Shown in pieces: positions 38,848 through 53,800 of a stretch of 64,000 nucleotides of DNA (the first letter of the stretch is position 1; each line of letters begins with the position of its first letter). The notes below the pieces were generated by a model, which saw only the letters and a program-made list of their open reading frames with translations, was not told the origin of the DNA and did not search any database. Both the position numbers and the translations under genes were made by a program. The stretch spans positions 13,837,495-13,901,494 of the forward strand of contig CM053251.1 in assembly GCA_028583405.1 (NCBI GenBank), given 5' to 3'. Source of the DNA: Pogonophryne albipinna. Its lineage: Eukaryota > Chordata > Actinopteri > Perciformes > Artedidraconidae.

Positions 38848-41800
38848 CTGAGAAGGACAGGCACCAGGCCTGCCAGGCAAATCCACCCACAGACCAGCCG
38901 CATTTTATTAACAACATCATTAATGCCAGACAGGTTATGTGCGGTGGTTCGGAAGAGAGACAGGAAAAAGTAAAAAAAACAAATAAAGTCTCAATTCCTG
39001 CTTGGCCGGTCAGTCTAAAGTACATAGGCACCGGTTGACGTGTTTTGAAAGCAAGGAGCTCGTGGAGATTTTTACCAGGTAGGCAGCCAACAGAAGGGCA
39101 CGGAGAGCGAGCTTGGATCTTACCTCTGAGTTTTGCTCACTCTCCTCTGGGTCCCCAGAATTCAAATGATTTTCTTTTTTCTTTTTCAAACGTGGGACTG
39201 CTCACCAGAATAATGATGAAGCAAATACAGAGAAACATAACTAGGCACAAAGAAAAGGCAAAAATCTATTTGAAAAACTTTATGGACATTCTGGACTCAG
39301 TCAGGTGTGTTTGGGTTGGTTCATTTGTACCTTTTTTTTAAGTAATATAATATATGAATACTCCAAAAATGCAAATATCTTAGGAAGGTTTTTTTCTCTC
39401 GTTTGCAGTAATCCAACTTGTTTGATCACACAGCACCTTAACACCTGTCTGGTGTGTTATGTTGCAAATGAGCGTTCACTTGCACTGGATTGATTTGATA
39501 AACAATTGCATGAAATGCTTAACACGAACAAACACTTGCTTTGTAATTAACACTCGGTATTAGCATATCAAATGCCAAAGAGCTTTTCAATGGCATGATT
39601 CCCTAGGATAATTCAGACCAGGCCCCTACAGGATGTAACATGGCTGAGACAAAGAAAAGTTCACCAATCAAGATGTACCTTATTCAAAGACACCTTAAAG
39701 ACACACCTAAGGGCCTTTGAATCATGTCAATACTCCCTAATGAAAAGGTCATATGATTTACTTTATGTCTGTGTGGAAATGTTCTGCACATTGATCCCCA
39801 AAGGGCTTTTTCCTTCGATGGCTTTTGCCCAACTTGCCTGTAATGGGAGGAAAGGAAGGAGGGAGATGGAGGGCGGTGGAAAGAGTGACCAGTCCGACAG
39901 GTTTATGTCTCCCAGAAGGCTGAGCTCCATGGAGCGGGCCCACAGGAAGGAGCGGAGCCAGCTGTGACTGCATCCTGCTAGCCACTGTGGTTAAGAAACT
40001 TTGGGGCTACACTATCACCGACTCAACATTACGCCCCCCTTTCCTCTACCCCTCCCAGGGGTTGTTTTTGTTGGCCAGGGGGTAGTGTTCGGGTGGGGGC
40101 TACTATAGGGCTCTGTGGAACAGCCGCTCCTATACTTCAGGATACAGGGAGTCGAACCACCCACACGGACACGGATTCTCAAATATCATGTGAAGTAACA
40201 CACTTGTTCTTTAGTGCTAATTGACATTTTCGGACTCGAAGGTGGGTTCATAAATTTAGTTTTATGGGCAGGATGGGTGTCGTTTAAGGTCTCCAAGGCC
40301 ACCAGCTGGACTATGCTTTGGCAGAGGGAACATTGTGTGTCGGTACAGAACGTAATGGTTTGACAGTAAAGCCGTGCTGTCAGGTAATACAGAGATTTCC
40401 TCTTAATGTTAAGAGCAGTGGACAGTGGGGGGTCCACACCACTGAGAATGTAAAGGTCATCTAATCTATTCCACCTCCAACCTGCCAGGCTGATCGATCA
40501 TCCTGGAGGAGTCAATCGATTTGATCAGAGAGCCTCTCCTAAGAGATGGCCTCCCAACGAGTGGCTGGGATTCTGTGAAAGGCTGCGAGCATGCCAGCTT
40601 GGTACGTGTCTCCACGATAAACGAGAGATTAAAATCCCTGATTAAATAGTAACATGCCACCTGTGGTAGCCATTTTCTAAATAATTCACTGATAATAATA
40701 ATAATCCACTGATTTAAGACTACAAAGAACTGTTACAATCACTTCATCATGCTATCCGGCTTATTCTATATGCAATGCATGTGCACCAAAATCAGATCAA
40801 CAAACTGCTGGACTGACAGCCAAGAGATATTGGGCCATAGTAAACAGAATAGTAATGTGTATATTAGGACATTATGTGCCCCCAGTCAAAGCATGATGCA
40901 TCTTTCTCATCATGAACTTGGTTTGTAGAACATACCCCACAAACAAAGTCAACATACAAAACCATCGTGTGATTGGATTTTAATCCAATTGCATTATTAT
41001 TCAGGCCTCCCATTGGCCATTCATTACTCTCACATGGAGCCTGTGTGGGTTGTTATCACCAAATCAGGCTCGGGACTGTATTCTGGAGAGCATGCTTTCG
41101 TTTGCATCCTTTAAACCCTATGAGCCTTCCCTCTCTCCGGGCCCGCCAACGGAATACCTAATTCCAAAGTAAACTGATTGCTCTCTCCAACAAGATTACG
41201 CTGTGATGATGTTAGCCAAATGAGACCGCTATACGGATGCAACCAAGGCAGGCAAGGATGCTTACTGCAAGATGACTGATCAGCATGTTAAGAGAAACGA
41301 GGTTGGGTTAAAAAAAAGGAGGTGAAAACGAGGGATTGAAAGAGTGTTGGAGAGTTGTGAGCGTAGGGGTAAGCAGAAATGTAATTTGCTTCTCACCTCA
41401 GGCGACTGGGCTCTAAGGCCAGTAAATATGCAAACAAGCTGAGCCTGGCCATCAATATGAAGACCCTAGATGATTACTAATCTCCACCACATAAGTAGAT
41501 TGAGGACTGTTCAGCAACGCCATGCATCATGAGTGAAAAAAAAAGATAGAGGTTAGAGTCCAAACTACATCTCCATATTGGCCCCCAACATAATGCGCAA
41601 CTCAGAGTTATGGGTATATTTGGCCTTCAGTTTGAGATATACTACCCGCATTAATGATGCATACAAATCAGCAGTACTGCACCGTTAAAAAAATATAGGT
41701 CTCCTAAACCTAAGGATACATGAATCTTACATAAATATTATTCAGAAACTAACTCTATAACTACTCAGTAACTTTGAACCTTGTTCTCAACTCACTCCTG

Positions 41801-42355
41801 TCTTTTCATCATGGACAACTCCTTGTCTGATATGAGCTCCTAGACGTGAGGCACAGTAGTTTACCAGCCCATTGTCATTCCCCATCCGTAATCCGGGATA
41901 AAAAAACCTATGGGACATGGTCCAGGCTGGAGTCATTAGGTGTGTGCGTGGCTTACTCAGACAGCTAGATAAACCAGATGCCTCGGGATGGCCAGGGGTC
42001 ATCTCTGTGAGAACAAGTTGTTGATGTCCTTGTTTCTCTCTACCTCTTCTTCGCCCACGATCCATCGCTCGCCCCTGTTCATCATTCCTTCTTTTGCTTT
42101 CTTTCTTTCTGTCTCTCCCTTGATTGTTCTGCACAGTCATCTCAAACGCAGAGGTCCGTGTTGGAGCTTAGCAGTCGAAGAACCTGTCAGCTAAAGGGAA
42201 GGAGGAGAGACAGACAGGAGAGCTGTCTTTGGCCCTAGGTTGAATGCCTGAGGGTGTACTACGTGTGGAGGATAGTTAGTGCAGTAGGATGCACCGCAGT
42301 CCGCAGGTGAAGCCTCTCATTTTGGGAGACTTAATGCATTTGTATCATCACCTCT

Positions 42356-42367
42356 AGGGGGGGGGGG
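42356..42367. repeat. Poly-G run
   Basis: About eleven consecutive G residues in intron 3; simple sequence, likely length-variable. Confidence 0.8.
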
Positions 42368-44854
42368 TGTTATGACTTCCTTTACAGAATAAACCTTGAT
42401 ATAAATGCAGTAACATTTTTCTTTTTTTTATTCTGTATTTCTAAATACAGCAGGAGGGCCATGTAAGAGGAATATATATTCTAAGAATGTCTGCGCAGTC
42501 CTAAACATAATTGACTATTGCTTGTATTTTAGAGAGTGTTTCCAGCATTGAGCTTTACCCTCTGCAGTGAGTGCACAAGGCTTGAGGATGTTTACCTGGC
42601 ATGGTGCCTGTTGTAGCTGCCCTCCTGTTGAGGAAAATCAGGTCAGGCTATAGCTTTTTGTTTGTTTGTGCATGTGAGCATTTTTTGTGGGTGTGCATGA
42701 GTTTGAGAATGTGTTTTGAGGAGGAGGGGGAGATCATTAGGATGGAAAGGGTCAGAGACCACATTACATTCAGCCAAGAAAAAAAGCCATATGAATCTCC
42801 AATGTAAGCATTTATTTTTCAGGAGCAGATAGGATTGGTGGGTATTGGGATGCTGGGTTGTTGTGGGTAACTGGACTCTCAATTCAACTAACCATCCATC
42901 TGCTCAACCATCAATCTTCCTCCTCTCTATCCCTCTGTTCATTTTCTCATTCAGGCATTTATCCATCCTTGCCCGTGGCCAAAGGGCCATGTCTCTTTGT
43001 GGCCCTGATAATCTAGACCAATTTCCTCTGCAATTTATTTCCCAGCCAACCACCCACCTGGTCAAGCAGCATCAGGCTTCTCAAGGTAGAGCCACTCATC
43101 CCAGCAAGCCCATTTCCACCAATCACATCCTGTTTTTTCCTCTGAAAGCCTCAGATCTTTTGTGTTTGAAGTTTCAGTTCAGTACTGGGGTGATGCAACC
43201 TTTCCTCTTTTCTTTTCTTCGAACTCAAATTCATTCAACATATATTGTTTACCTCTAATGTCCTTACCCTTCTTTGTCTTTTTTTTCTATTATCATCTCC
43301 CATTTCTATCCGTGGCTGTCTCTGTTGCCTCTCCTTTTTCTTTCTTTCTATCCCTCCCTCCCTCCCTCCATCCTGTCATGGCTCCTCAGTATTCTACTGC
43401 TGTCTTGTGTGGAGTGATTTTGCCCAGACACGTCTGGCTCTGGGTAAAGTGCGGTCCCCAGAGAGCGCGCTCCGCAGCCCCCAGGTCGCCGGCACCATGA
43501 ATACATTATGATCCCCATTTCCATCCTGTTGCCACGGCAGCACTTTTGGAGCCGCAGGGCGATTAAGACGTGTGCTGTCGATACCCTGATAGGAGCAAAA
43601 GTTGGATCTGGAAGCTGGCCTTTGATCAGATTCCACAGTCCTGCCTGCTATTGGTGGCTTCATACAGGAGGACAAAGAGGAGGTGTTTTGGGCTTCTTAT
43701 TGGTTTGACAGGCTCACCTGCTGTACATAAGCAAACCATGCATCCTCAAGCTCTTTTTTCCCACCTCTCCGCGTTATCTCCTTTCCTGCCTGAAACCATT
43801 TCCCTCCCTTATTCTCACTTCCGTTGCTCCTCCCCATCACCACAGTTCAGCTAAGGCAGCATTATACGCAGTCTCTCTCCACTCTCTGATATTCTGCTTT
43901 CCTCACAAAGGAAGCAACTCCCTTACCTTTTATTGTTTCCTTTTTTTCTTTGGGGGATGATGTATAAAACATGGTGCCTCAGGTAGAGGATGTTGGGTAG
44001 GAAGCCATGTCCCCCTAAATGGCCAGCCGTGTGCATGCGCCTAACACTTCACTGAGCAATCTGTCAACATGTCAGCAACACATGTTTTGTAAAAAGCCTC
44101 TGGTGGGAGCCAGGGGAAAAAAGGCACTCCTGCCAGACCAGAGAGGAAATGCTTTTTTCTCCTCTATGCAGTGGATTTTCTATTGCTGGTGCTTAGTCCC
44201 ACGGGCCCCCCACCACCACCCTCCCCTCCCCCACACATACACCCGTTGTCTGCACTTCAGAAATTTGAACTGGGGACCCTCGAGGGGGTTTACTGGGAGG
44301 GTGGGGGTGGGCTGGGAAGGAGGGGCTGCCTCTTTTTCAGAACGTATGAAATTGTGAAGGTATATTGTGGCAGGTCCCCAAGCGGTCTTTTCTAATACCT
44401 GAGTTTCTGGCGAAGCTGGAAATTACCAGCGGCTCCCCCGAGGGACGGCTTTATCCACACCAGGAAGGGGAGCAGAACTCAGTGGGGAGGTTACTTAATG
44501 CATGGCTGAAATAAAAGAATTTCTGAGACAGAGGCTGAAAAGCAAGCTGTTTTCTCTTTCAACCCCCAGCTCCCATTCCCTCTCTCTTTTCCTCCCCAGT
44601 AGTATAGTTTACTACTCTCTGCCTTCTCTTGAAGGGTTCTAGTTTAATAAACTTTCAGAGGATCCTGCTGGTGCAGACAGCTAGACAAATACCCTTGTGT
44701 GTTCTCTTTTGTCGGAGATACAGCTTTTTGTTATGTTCTTGCAAATTTGATTTCTCCCTCTGTCTTTCGTTTTCTCTGCCGCCCTCTGCCTCTCTCCCTT
44801 TCTACATTTGTCTTCATCTCCCTCGTCCTCCTCTCCCTTTCTGTCTCCCTCTTC

Positions 44855-44855
<1 letters not shown>

Positions 44856-44896
<41 letters not shown>
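44856..44896. repeat. (AC)n microsatellite
   Basis: About 20 AC units at the end of a long C/T-rich tract in intron 3. Open frames over it are artefacts of the repeat. Confidence 0.97.
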
Positions 44897-44898
<2 letters not shown>

Positions 44899-47800
44899 CA
44901 AACTCTGTCTCTGGTGGTTGAGTTTATTGTTTGGTCTGTTTCTTCGTTTTCCCCTCTGTGCTCCTTTTTGTTTTCTGTATGTTTTGTTGTATTGCGCAGA
45001 GAAGCTGAGATGCAGATAGAATGCAGACAGTTTGCCCTGGGTGAAGAGGGTGCACACACACCCTTGGCATCTATTAAACAAAACACATTCATCTATTTAC
45101 ACATAACCACATGTATAAAACTCTGACTTCTGGCAGTGTAAAGGGTGTTTTTCATGAAATAAATTAAATGTATGTTTTCACGGAAGTTTACTCATCCCTG
45201 TATGGCCTTATCTCCTAATTATTGTATGCCAGGAGGCCACTTTCCTTATTAATCAGCACCTCTATCTTATATCCATGGATCATTAAACTTGACTTCTTCA
45301 TAACATAGAAAAATAACATAAAAATCCCATGTATGAAATGCCTCTCCCTCCGTTTATTTTTCCCTCTCACTTCCTCCCCCTCTGCTGTTGGTAAATAATT
45401 CAACCTTTTCCCTGTAACAAGTGCTGGCCTTAATAGGGAGCAGTACCTGTAGTTGGGATAAACAAGGCAGCCGGCCTCACCAGTGAAACAGAGGGATTTC
45501 ATGAGGGCAGAAAAATAAGTCGTTTCCTTCTGAAAGGCAGAGTAGACTGGCTGACATTAATTAAACCCTATAGGATAAAGGTTATCTGAGGCCTAGCAAA
45601 GCAGAGACCGTGCATGCGGGATGTTGTGTCTGCCGAATCCTAATCAAGACTTCTTATTAAAGCGACATGTGTGGGCACAGCCATTTGCGGTGTGTTGTGC
45701 TATTATGTTTCTAAATTTGTGCGATCTCAGCTTCAGTTGTAGATTCAACTTGATCATCCAGCTACAAAAAAAGAACAATCCAGCTACCTCCTCTGCTACA
45801 TTTAAATGTTTTTCACATTACTAACAATAAAGACAGAGGTAACTTCCTAGAGAGAGCCATGTTTAGAAAACATTATGTTGCCCAACGTGCAGTGTTGTGG
45901 GAGGTGTGCCTCCTCACCAGAGATCCTCCCATGATGCACCTGTGACTGAGTCACCTGACCCAAGCATCAGCATGGCGCTCGGGTGCCATGGCTCATGTTT
46001 TACAAATTACCCAGGGGGTTATGCACCACCTCAGTGCCCATATTGCCTCCCTGCTGTATGCATAGTGCGTGGGATTATATTCCCCAACTTCAACTCCTCC
46101 CTCAGACAATGAACAGCTACAGAGATGACAGTCACCTCACTAACCCAAGAACGCTAAGGAAAATACAAATTAAGGGAGGGAGAAAGCACGGCTTCGACCT
46201 ATTGGCTTCATCTGTTTGTGCTGGAAGTATGCTGGTTGAAGACAAAAAAGAGCAGCATGGATCCTGATTCCAGGCGAGTTACAGTAAGCGCTATGTGTTA
46301 TGTGTAAGGCTTATCTTAGAACATGTATTTCTCTCTTTTCCTGAGTCGTCGACTTATTTGCATGCCAAATGTAATTAAAGGTCACCTATATTCTCTTGAT
46401 ATTTAATGTAGCCAAGAAAGATAGCCACCTAGAGGAGTGATGCAGATTTTATTACCACCTTATTGTATGCCATTTCTATATTAGTGGCACAGCTACACCA
46501 GTTCTTTCACAGTAATAGCATAATAGTAATGTCTTCTCCTTTCATATACTGATAAAGGCTGATGTCCTCTCGTCTACAAGCCCAATGAAAAGTAATTAGC
46601 TGATATGGATGTTGCTGTCAGTGATAACTGATATTGGGGGAACTATTACATTCACTCTCTGGAATGATGATCCTTGAAATGGGTTCATCACAGTGAGCTG
46701 CACATAAAGATAGACGTCAGAGATTATCACGTAAGGAGGAACATTTGTTATTACTTCAGGAGAATCGCATAAACCTAAATGAACGGTCACATTAGCCACA
46801 AAAAACAAACAAACATCTAATGCACCGTAGTCTTTATGTTTTATACCACCTGACTCAATTCTTATTGTTGATGTATTCGTTCAATCTTGAATGAATCCAG
46901 TCATATTGAGCACCTGAGATTTATTTCTGAAGTTTACCATTGAATGGATGATAATTCATACAGGGGTGTCGGTTGGCAGTCATACCGAGTTCCTCTCCTG
47001 AGAGAGACATAAATAGGCTCCCAGGTGGTGGTGTGTAACTAAGTAAATGATTACTAAGCCAAGAAGTGTTGGTCCAATGCAAATAGGGAGAGGAGAAGTA
47101 TCCATTGAGGTGTTGGAGTGAGAGGAGGGTATTCAAGGAGAGGATGAACCTTAATAATGTCTTATAGGGATTTTACAGTGACCCTGAAAGTTTTCCACTA
47201 AGTATGGGTGCATGCAAACTTTAAGCAAAACAATCCAGTGGAAAGTTTTTTTTTCAGCTGATAAATAGATAAACAGGAATAAATCAATGTGAAGTGATGA
47301 ATGAATAAGTAAAATGCCCTGTAGTCATTTGTCTGGTTGTATTCAGGCCTCATATTCCAACCTTGTTCTGCAAATGAGGGTGAGGGTGAGGGCAGCAAAG
47401 GAACTGCTTCATTTGTGTGTGTGTGTGTGGTGTTAAGATATGATGATGAGCTGCCTGGATACCGGCAGAAAAACAATAGAAAGGGAAACAAAGCAAACCC
47501 CTAAATCTGTCTGCCATTTGCGCTCACATACTGTACACACATGTCATGAGTATTCTGGCACAGTTACTGGGCCAGGGAAATGCTGGCCTAGGCCTGGCCC
47601 GTTCTCCAGAGACAACCCCCCGCCTCCTGCCTCTCCGCCCCCTTCCCCCGTCCTGTGCAGTCTGTGAACACAGTCTGAGGCGACAAGGTTGCACAACAGC
47701 TCGCAAAACCTCCACTTTACCAACATGATCATAAAAAACACAGCCTGCCATTAGAAATCTGTTAAAGAAGAAAAAATAATTAGGAGGACTGTGATAATTG

Positions 47801-50800
47801 TGTCAAGGGGGAAATAGATCAGACAAATTATGGGAAGAACCAGAAAATCTTGCCGTGGCTTTGTTACTTTGCTGTTGGTGCATTTCGACATTGATCCACC
47901 CTTCCATCTGTCATCCTTTTCCTACTCTCCTTCTTCAAATCTCTATCTTTCTCTCTTTCTTTCTTGGATTCGAGAGTGGAGGAGCCTTCTGGCTTTAACA
48001 GAGAGGGGATGAAGATGTTTATTCATCTGGAGGGTATTAGAGCCATGATTAAGGAGAGGAGGGAGTAGCGAGGCTGATGCGACGTCTGCATCGCTCGTTC
48101 ATGGGCCGTCTGCGGGATTCTGGCCAACACACCAGGAAAACAAGAAATGAAGAAGAATGAAAAAACTTGTAGTGAAATTCGATTCTCTCGGGAAAGGACA
48201 GAAGTTTACATTTTTGCCGTTTTGCTGCCTCTTTCATTCTCAGTCTCACTCCCGCTTCTCACTGCTAAGCTAATTATTAATGAATGCGGTTTCTGTTGAA
48301 CCTTGGAGAGGTGTCAGCGCTGCAGTCACTGAGGGTTAAGAAATATTGACATTTAAGACAGGGATGCATGAAAATACATCGTCTTGCTTGAGTTGATGCT
48401 TGTTTTTCTTCCCCTCCTGCTCTCCCCTCCAAGACGCATGTTTTCTTCTCCCTCCCGGCCTGTCTCCAGTTGTTTTACCACTGACAAGCTGGGATGGCGT
48501 TGAAGAGATATCAAATAGAGCCACAGTGTATTAAACGAAGGGCATGGGTCAAGAGGCAGGGTCATGCTTTTCTGATAAATGCTAATGCTAAAGCTAACAC
48601 ATGCATCTTGTCTGTCCATATGCATGGGAGTGTTGCTGTCCTCTGTAGAAAAAGAGGTGTTGATGTAAGAAATGTTTTAAGGGCATTTGGCAGACAACCT
48701 ACCCTTTTCAAAAATATTCCCAGTGTACTGAAATGTAGATCCAAGTGTCTGAAGTTATCCTCAAACAGAGAAATAATTGTGAGTTGAAGTCTAGCTTAGG
48801 TTTTATGGGTCACTGTGCGGTAGTTTGATTAAATAGAATAAGATCCTATTTTCTGAATTCAGTGTACGCTGTGCGTGGTTTTAAGTAATGGATAGCGCCT
48901 CTTGAAAGTTGCAGAGCAAACCCTATTTTAATGAAGCAAACATACAGTAACTCAGCATATTTATGTCCGCACAACATTTGTTTCTTCTCCAAGATCATCA
49001 CATAAATCAAATTTCTGTGAGTAACTAAGAGTGGGGAAAAATAAAAGAGCATCCAAGTAAACTCCTGCACAGTAGGGAAACATTAATAGAGTCATGACAT
49101 ATAACAGCACTGTGCTGCAGCATCTCTCACTGTGGCCGACTGACTGACCGGCTACTGACTGTCCACTAGGTCCTGCGCGTGGTCTGCCGCAGTGTTGAGG
49201 GAGCACACACACACCCACACACACGGGCTCCCCTGCCGATTGAAGCCCTGCCCAGCCCGGTCCCGCCTGGCCCAGCTCTCCCTTAGAGCCAGTGCAGTGA
49301 GGCAGGCGGTGAAGGGGCATGCTGCGGGACAGATTGTCGTCCTCCTTTCTCCCCCTGGGAGGCTCACTGTGGCTGCTGGTCCAGCCAAGACCTGGGGAAC
49401 AGCCTCCTTCCTGTTCGTGCTGTAGCTTACCTGAAGTGGTCAACTGTCCTTCCTCTTCACACCACCTGCAGCTCAGTTCTACAGGAGATGACACCATACC
49501 ATCGCTCTCCCACACACAAAATGCTCCACCTACATCCTAAACACATCCTCTGACTATGTTGCATCACAGCACCTTAAGGTCTTATCACTCATCGCCAAAG
49601 CTCGATACGGCTGCCAGTTGTAATCCTATGAAGAAATGCTCAATAACATACTGACTGTTTAATTCATTCCCCTTTACTAAAATGTAGTTTTGCCACAGTA
49701 ATAGTCAGCATGGAAAAATATATTTTTATTTGTAATGTAAAAACACTATCCAACTGAAACAATAAGATATTAGCAATAGCCTTCGATCCAACCCACTGCT
49801 TTTCTAAGTAACGATTTATGAAACTCATATCAACTTTCTTGAATAATTTGTTTTTGTATTTAAAAAAAACAAAAAACGAGGCACTCTTGATAATTTAATT
49901 TCTTGTTAACCCGTTCTCTGTGACTTTGCCCTGCCCTCATTTAATCTTCTTTCGTTTACCAAAAAAAAAGTAAATACACGGCAAGAAAGGCCAAACTTAA
50001 TAAATAACACATCCTTTAAACAAGTTGCATAAATTACCATTTTAATATTAGGCCTTTGTCCAAGTGAAATGTTGATAATATTTATCAAACAGTAAAACAG
50101 TGTATAATAATAAGAGCATTTTTAAAGCCCTGGTCATCTGTTTTCTGGCAGTGTTTAAGTGTTTCTGACCTTACTGACCTCCATGTAATAGTATGCAGTT
50201 GTTATGGAGGATATGACATGGCAGTAAGTCACCCTTGGCATGCTTTCAAGTTCAATCACTGCGGTTATGGATTGTTACATGATGCAGATTTGCACAGGAA
50301 AATCTGAGGCGGATCCTGCTTAAAGCACAAACATCCCCGGTCATTTCAGAGGCCTGGCATTATCTCAAACATTACTATCGATCGTCATCATCAAGTATTG
50401 ATTTCAGTTTTCCAATGTTAGTGAAAAGACATCCGCATAGCAAGGACACTTCCCCGGGATAAGTAATGGAATTCCACTTTTCATTGTGTCTCACTATCAT
50501 GGAAAGAAAAGCGTAGTAAAGGATGACTGGCCGCCCTACTTTTCCTCCTCTGGCCTTCCATTTGTCTAACTTTCCTGCGAAGCCACTGGGGCACTGTGAT
50601 TTCTGGGACAGTGACCAAGTGCTCCTGTCTGAGCTGGGGGACGTGGGTAATGTGGACAAAGTAGTTGACAGTTTGCTGCTTCCCCATGGTTGAGAGACAG
50701 AGCCATGAGAGCCAGAATAATGGACACCCAGACCACAGAGTCGGGACAGTGCTTGATGTTCCAGCTCTTTGTGTCAGGCCCTGTGTGAAAAAAATCCCCA

Positions 50801-53800
50801 TAGACTTCAGTTGTGTGCATTTCTGTGTGTGTGGAGATGTGTTGTGTACATGATGTTAGGCGAGACTAACTCGCTGCTAGGGCACTGATGAAACCCCGGG
50901 AAGTGAATTCTTATTTCATCTACTGTTTTTCTACCTTGTTCGGTAAAAGATAGCATAGTTGTTTGCTGCTCCTCAGTCGTCTCACACAACCCCTCTTTCT
51001 CATCCTGTAGTATAGTGTATTTGATTGATCTGTAGCAAGAGGGGAGGGAGCTGACATTTCCCAGTGATGTGTAAAAACATATTGTGTTTGCCAAGAAAAA
51101 AAAAAAGGGGAAAAAATAAAAACGGGCTGAATGCACACACGCGCAGCCACACACGCATAGACAATACTTCGTTGGAGAATCGCAGCGCTTTAAATACCTC
51201 TAATTGTGTGTGTGTTAATCATAATGCAAAAAGCCTGGCTAGCCACCTGGCACTTTTGTTGACAGCTACTGGGAATTATCAGTGTTTCATTTTGACAGGA
51301 TTTGAGGTCTTAAAGCATGGATGTAGCAGGACTACTGTGAGTAAAGCCCAGCCCTGGGCCTCTTCCAGCAGCTCTGTGTCCTCTGAGCTCTCGGTCCTGA
51401 GTCAACTGAGTGATTTGTTTGTCTGACTGGAATTAGTCCCAAAAAAATCGACCACCCCTCTCCCTCTCAGTTGTGGAGATTGGAGGCTTAGCTAATGTAA
51501 AAATGTCTCTCACAACCTTCTCTATTAGTTCTTAAGTGGTTGTGTCACAAACAGGGCCGTACATGAAATTGTGTTGTTCAGACACACGTTGCTATTTGGG
51601 CATCAGAACAGGAAAAGTGTTGAGATGACACATGCATTGTCTCATGGGAGAGGCTCACTACTTTTCCCAGTAACTGTAAAAAGATCCCATCTCTGAATAT
51701 GAAGTGGGGTCATGGTGTTACATCAGACAAGTTGTCAGCTTTTTGTTTATTCATTGAATCCCCAATCCCCCATGTGCCACAAATACACTCACACAAACAC
51801 ATCTCTTATGACAACCACCACGTACAGATCTCTGATACAACACACAGGAAGATAAGGTTTGGCGACTGAAAACATGGCCATGCTTTGCTTCACTAGAATG
51901 GCTTTTGAACAAAGTCTAGCTTGCTATAGAAGTGGCAGATGAGTGATAGCAAAAACACTTTTCTGATAAGATAAGGTCCTGGACCTGGATAAGAGTTTGG
52001 CTTCCTAAATAGAAGAGGTTTACTCTGTTGCTGTTAGGCAGTGATAAGCCATCTTGAACTGCTTCCAGGACCTCAGATACGGAGGTCCAGGCGCCAGCAG
52101 AGTTATTCCCAAACCGTGGTTCCCGAAAGGTTTGAGGAGGGTGTATTACTGGATAAAAACAATAGAATCACAAATGCCTGTTTATAAAATGCTGTATTTA
52201 AGAGTGAGCTTTTGGTAGAAGCTGCACATTAATATCAAAGTCTCTGATGAAAAAAGTAGATAAGTAATTATGTAAATAAAACTATTGATTTATGTAATTT
52301 GTGTACTTTATGGGTTAAAAATAGCTTCACAATACCATACAAATAATCTAGAGTAGTCCAGGGACAGTCTGTCATTTGTATTCAAAAACTTTAACAAATG
52401 TTAAGAACAATATATATTTTTGCACTTAATTTATTGCAATTAAAATGTTGATTTGAAATGTAGATGTATTTTTTAAGAGGAATTTGACAGTGAAAAGTTT
52501 TTAAAATATGTTCACAACATTTAAAAATAGCAAGACAGAGATGTTTCTCCGTTCAAGAGTAACAGATTAACTGCACACATATTTCAATGGTGTCTTGGCA
52601 AAAGGCCATTTCTCCTTTAAAAATGATTTAATTTCCTCCACAAAATGTAAAACCAAACATCCAAGCTTTAGCCTGAAATCATTTAACGTGAGCACTAATT
52701 ATACATTTTGTGTGTCTATTTCAGGTTTCTTTAAATTCTATAAGTAAAAATGTAGTTTCACCAACCAAACTATCAAATTAATTTGTGTTACACAACCAAC
52801 AAAAGTGTAAAGGATCAGTGCTTAAATAATGTGTAGCCTTTTTTCTGATTTGTATAACTGTATTTAGTATTTCAAATTTAGAGACATTTTTATCCACCTT
52901 TTATGTATTGAAGTCCAAAAGGAAAAAAAGTCTTATATTATATCTATTATCAAAAATGTTCATATCATGCTAATTCTCAAAAACATATAACTTCAAAACA
53001 TTCTTTAGTTGCTTTGAAAGCTGTGCCGCTGTGCACATTAATGGCCAACCTACTTGTTCCCAGCATTAAGGATCTTATTTGAACAGGAGTATTTACTCTG
53101 GGAAAGGGTGCTATAAATGAACATAGAGGAAGTGGTGCACAAAGAGCACTTCAGACTGGCTAAGAGGAAACTGAGACTTTCGTGTGAAGGAGAGAATTTC
53201 TGTGGTTACTTTTACAGTAAAAGAAAAAAAAGAAACACTAATTTCTGTAGAGCGGTTTTAAATTATCCTGCCATTTTCTTGATTTCTCCAATTGGACAGG
53301 CTCTGCTTTTTTTATGTTCTTAAACAAAGTCTTCGTGTATTGCAGCCTTAGGTTGAATGTTATATGTTACGAGAAAATATGGCTTTGGCACATTTAATGC
53401 CATCCCTCTATAGGAGCTCCCAAAATGAAGTTGTTTTGTTCCATATAGAAGACATTTAGGAGAGAAAGAGGGAGGGGGGTAGGGGGTAGGGACAGAACAC
53501 CCCGAGAGGGACAGGCCTTAAGATGGAGGTCTTCCTCCCAGGACGTGACAGGCTGTTGGCTGGAGGATGCTCAGGAAGGCCTTGGCAGACCAACAAAGAC
53601 AGCCCTTCAGCTGCAGGGTGTAGTTTTTCAGGCCCCAGCATCCCCTTTGGCAGCAGCACAGAGAGTGCTGGCGTGCACAGGCCCCCGGCCCGAGAGACAG
53701 GGAAGTAAGGCCCGCTCTTTTATTTACTCAGGCTGCTGCTGAGACCTGGGCATTTCTTGTCTGGGTGAAGAAGGAAAAAAACAAGTCTCACTCTCTGTTT

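Noticed and set aside
44629..45126. 165-codon open frame over a C/T-rich and (AC)n tract
   Set aside because: The frame is produced by simple sequence (repeated Thr-His and Leu/Ser/Pro codons), with frames open on both strands.
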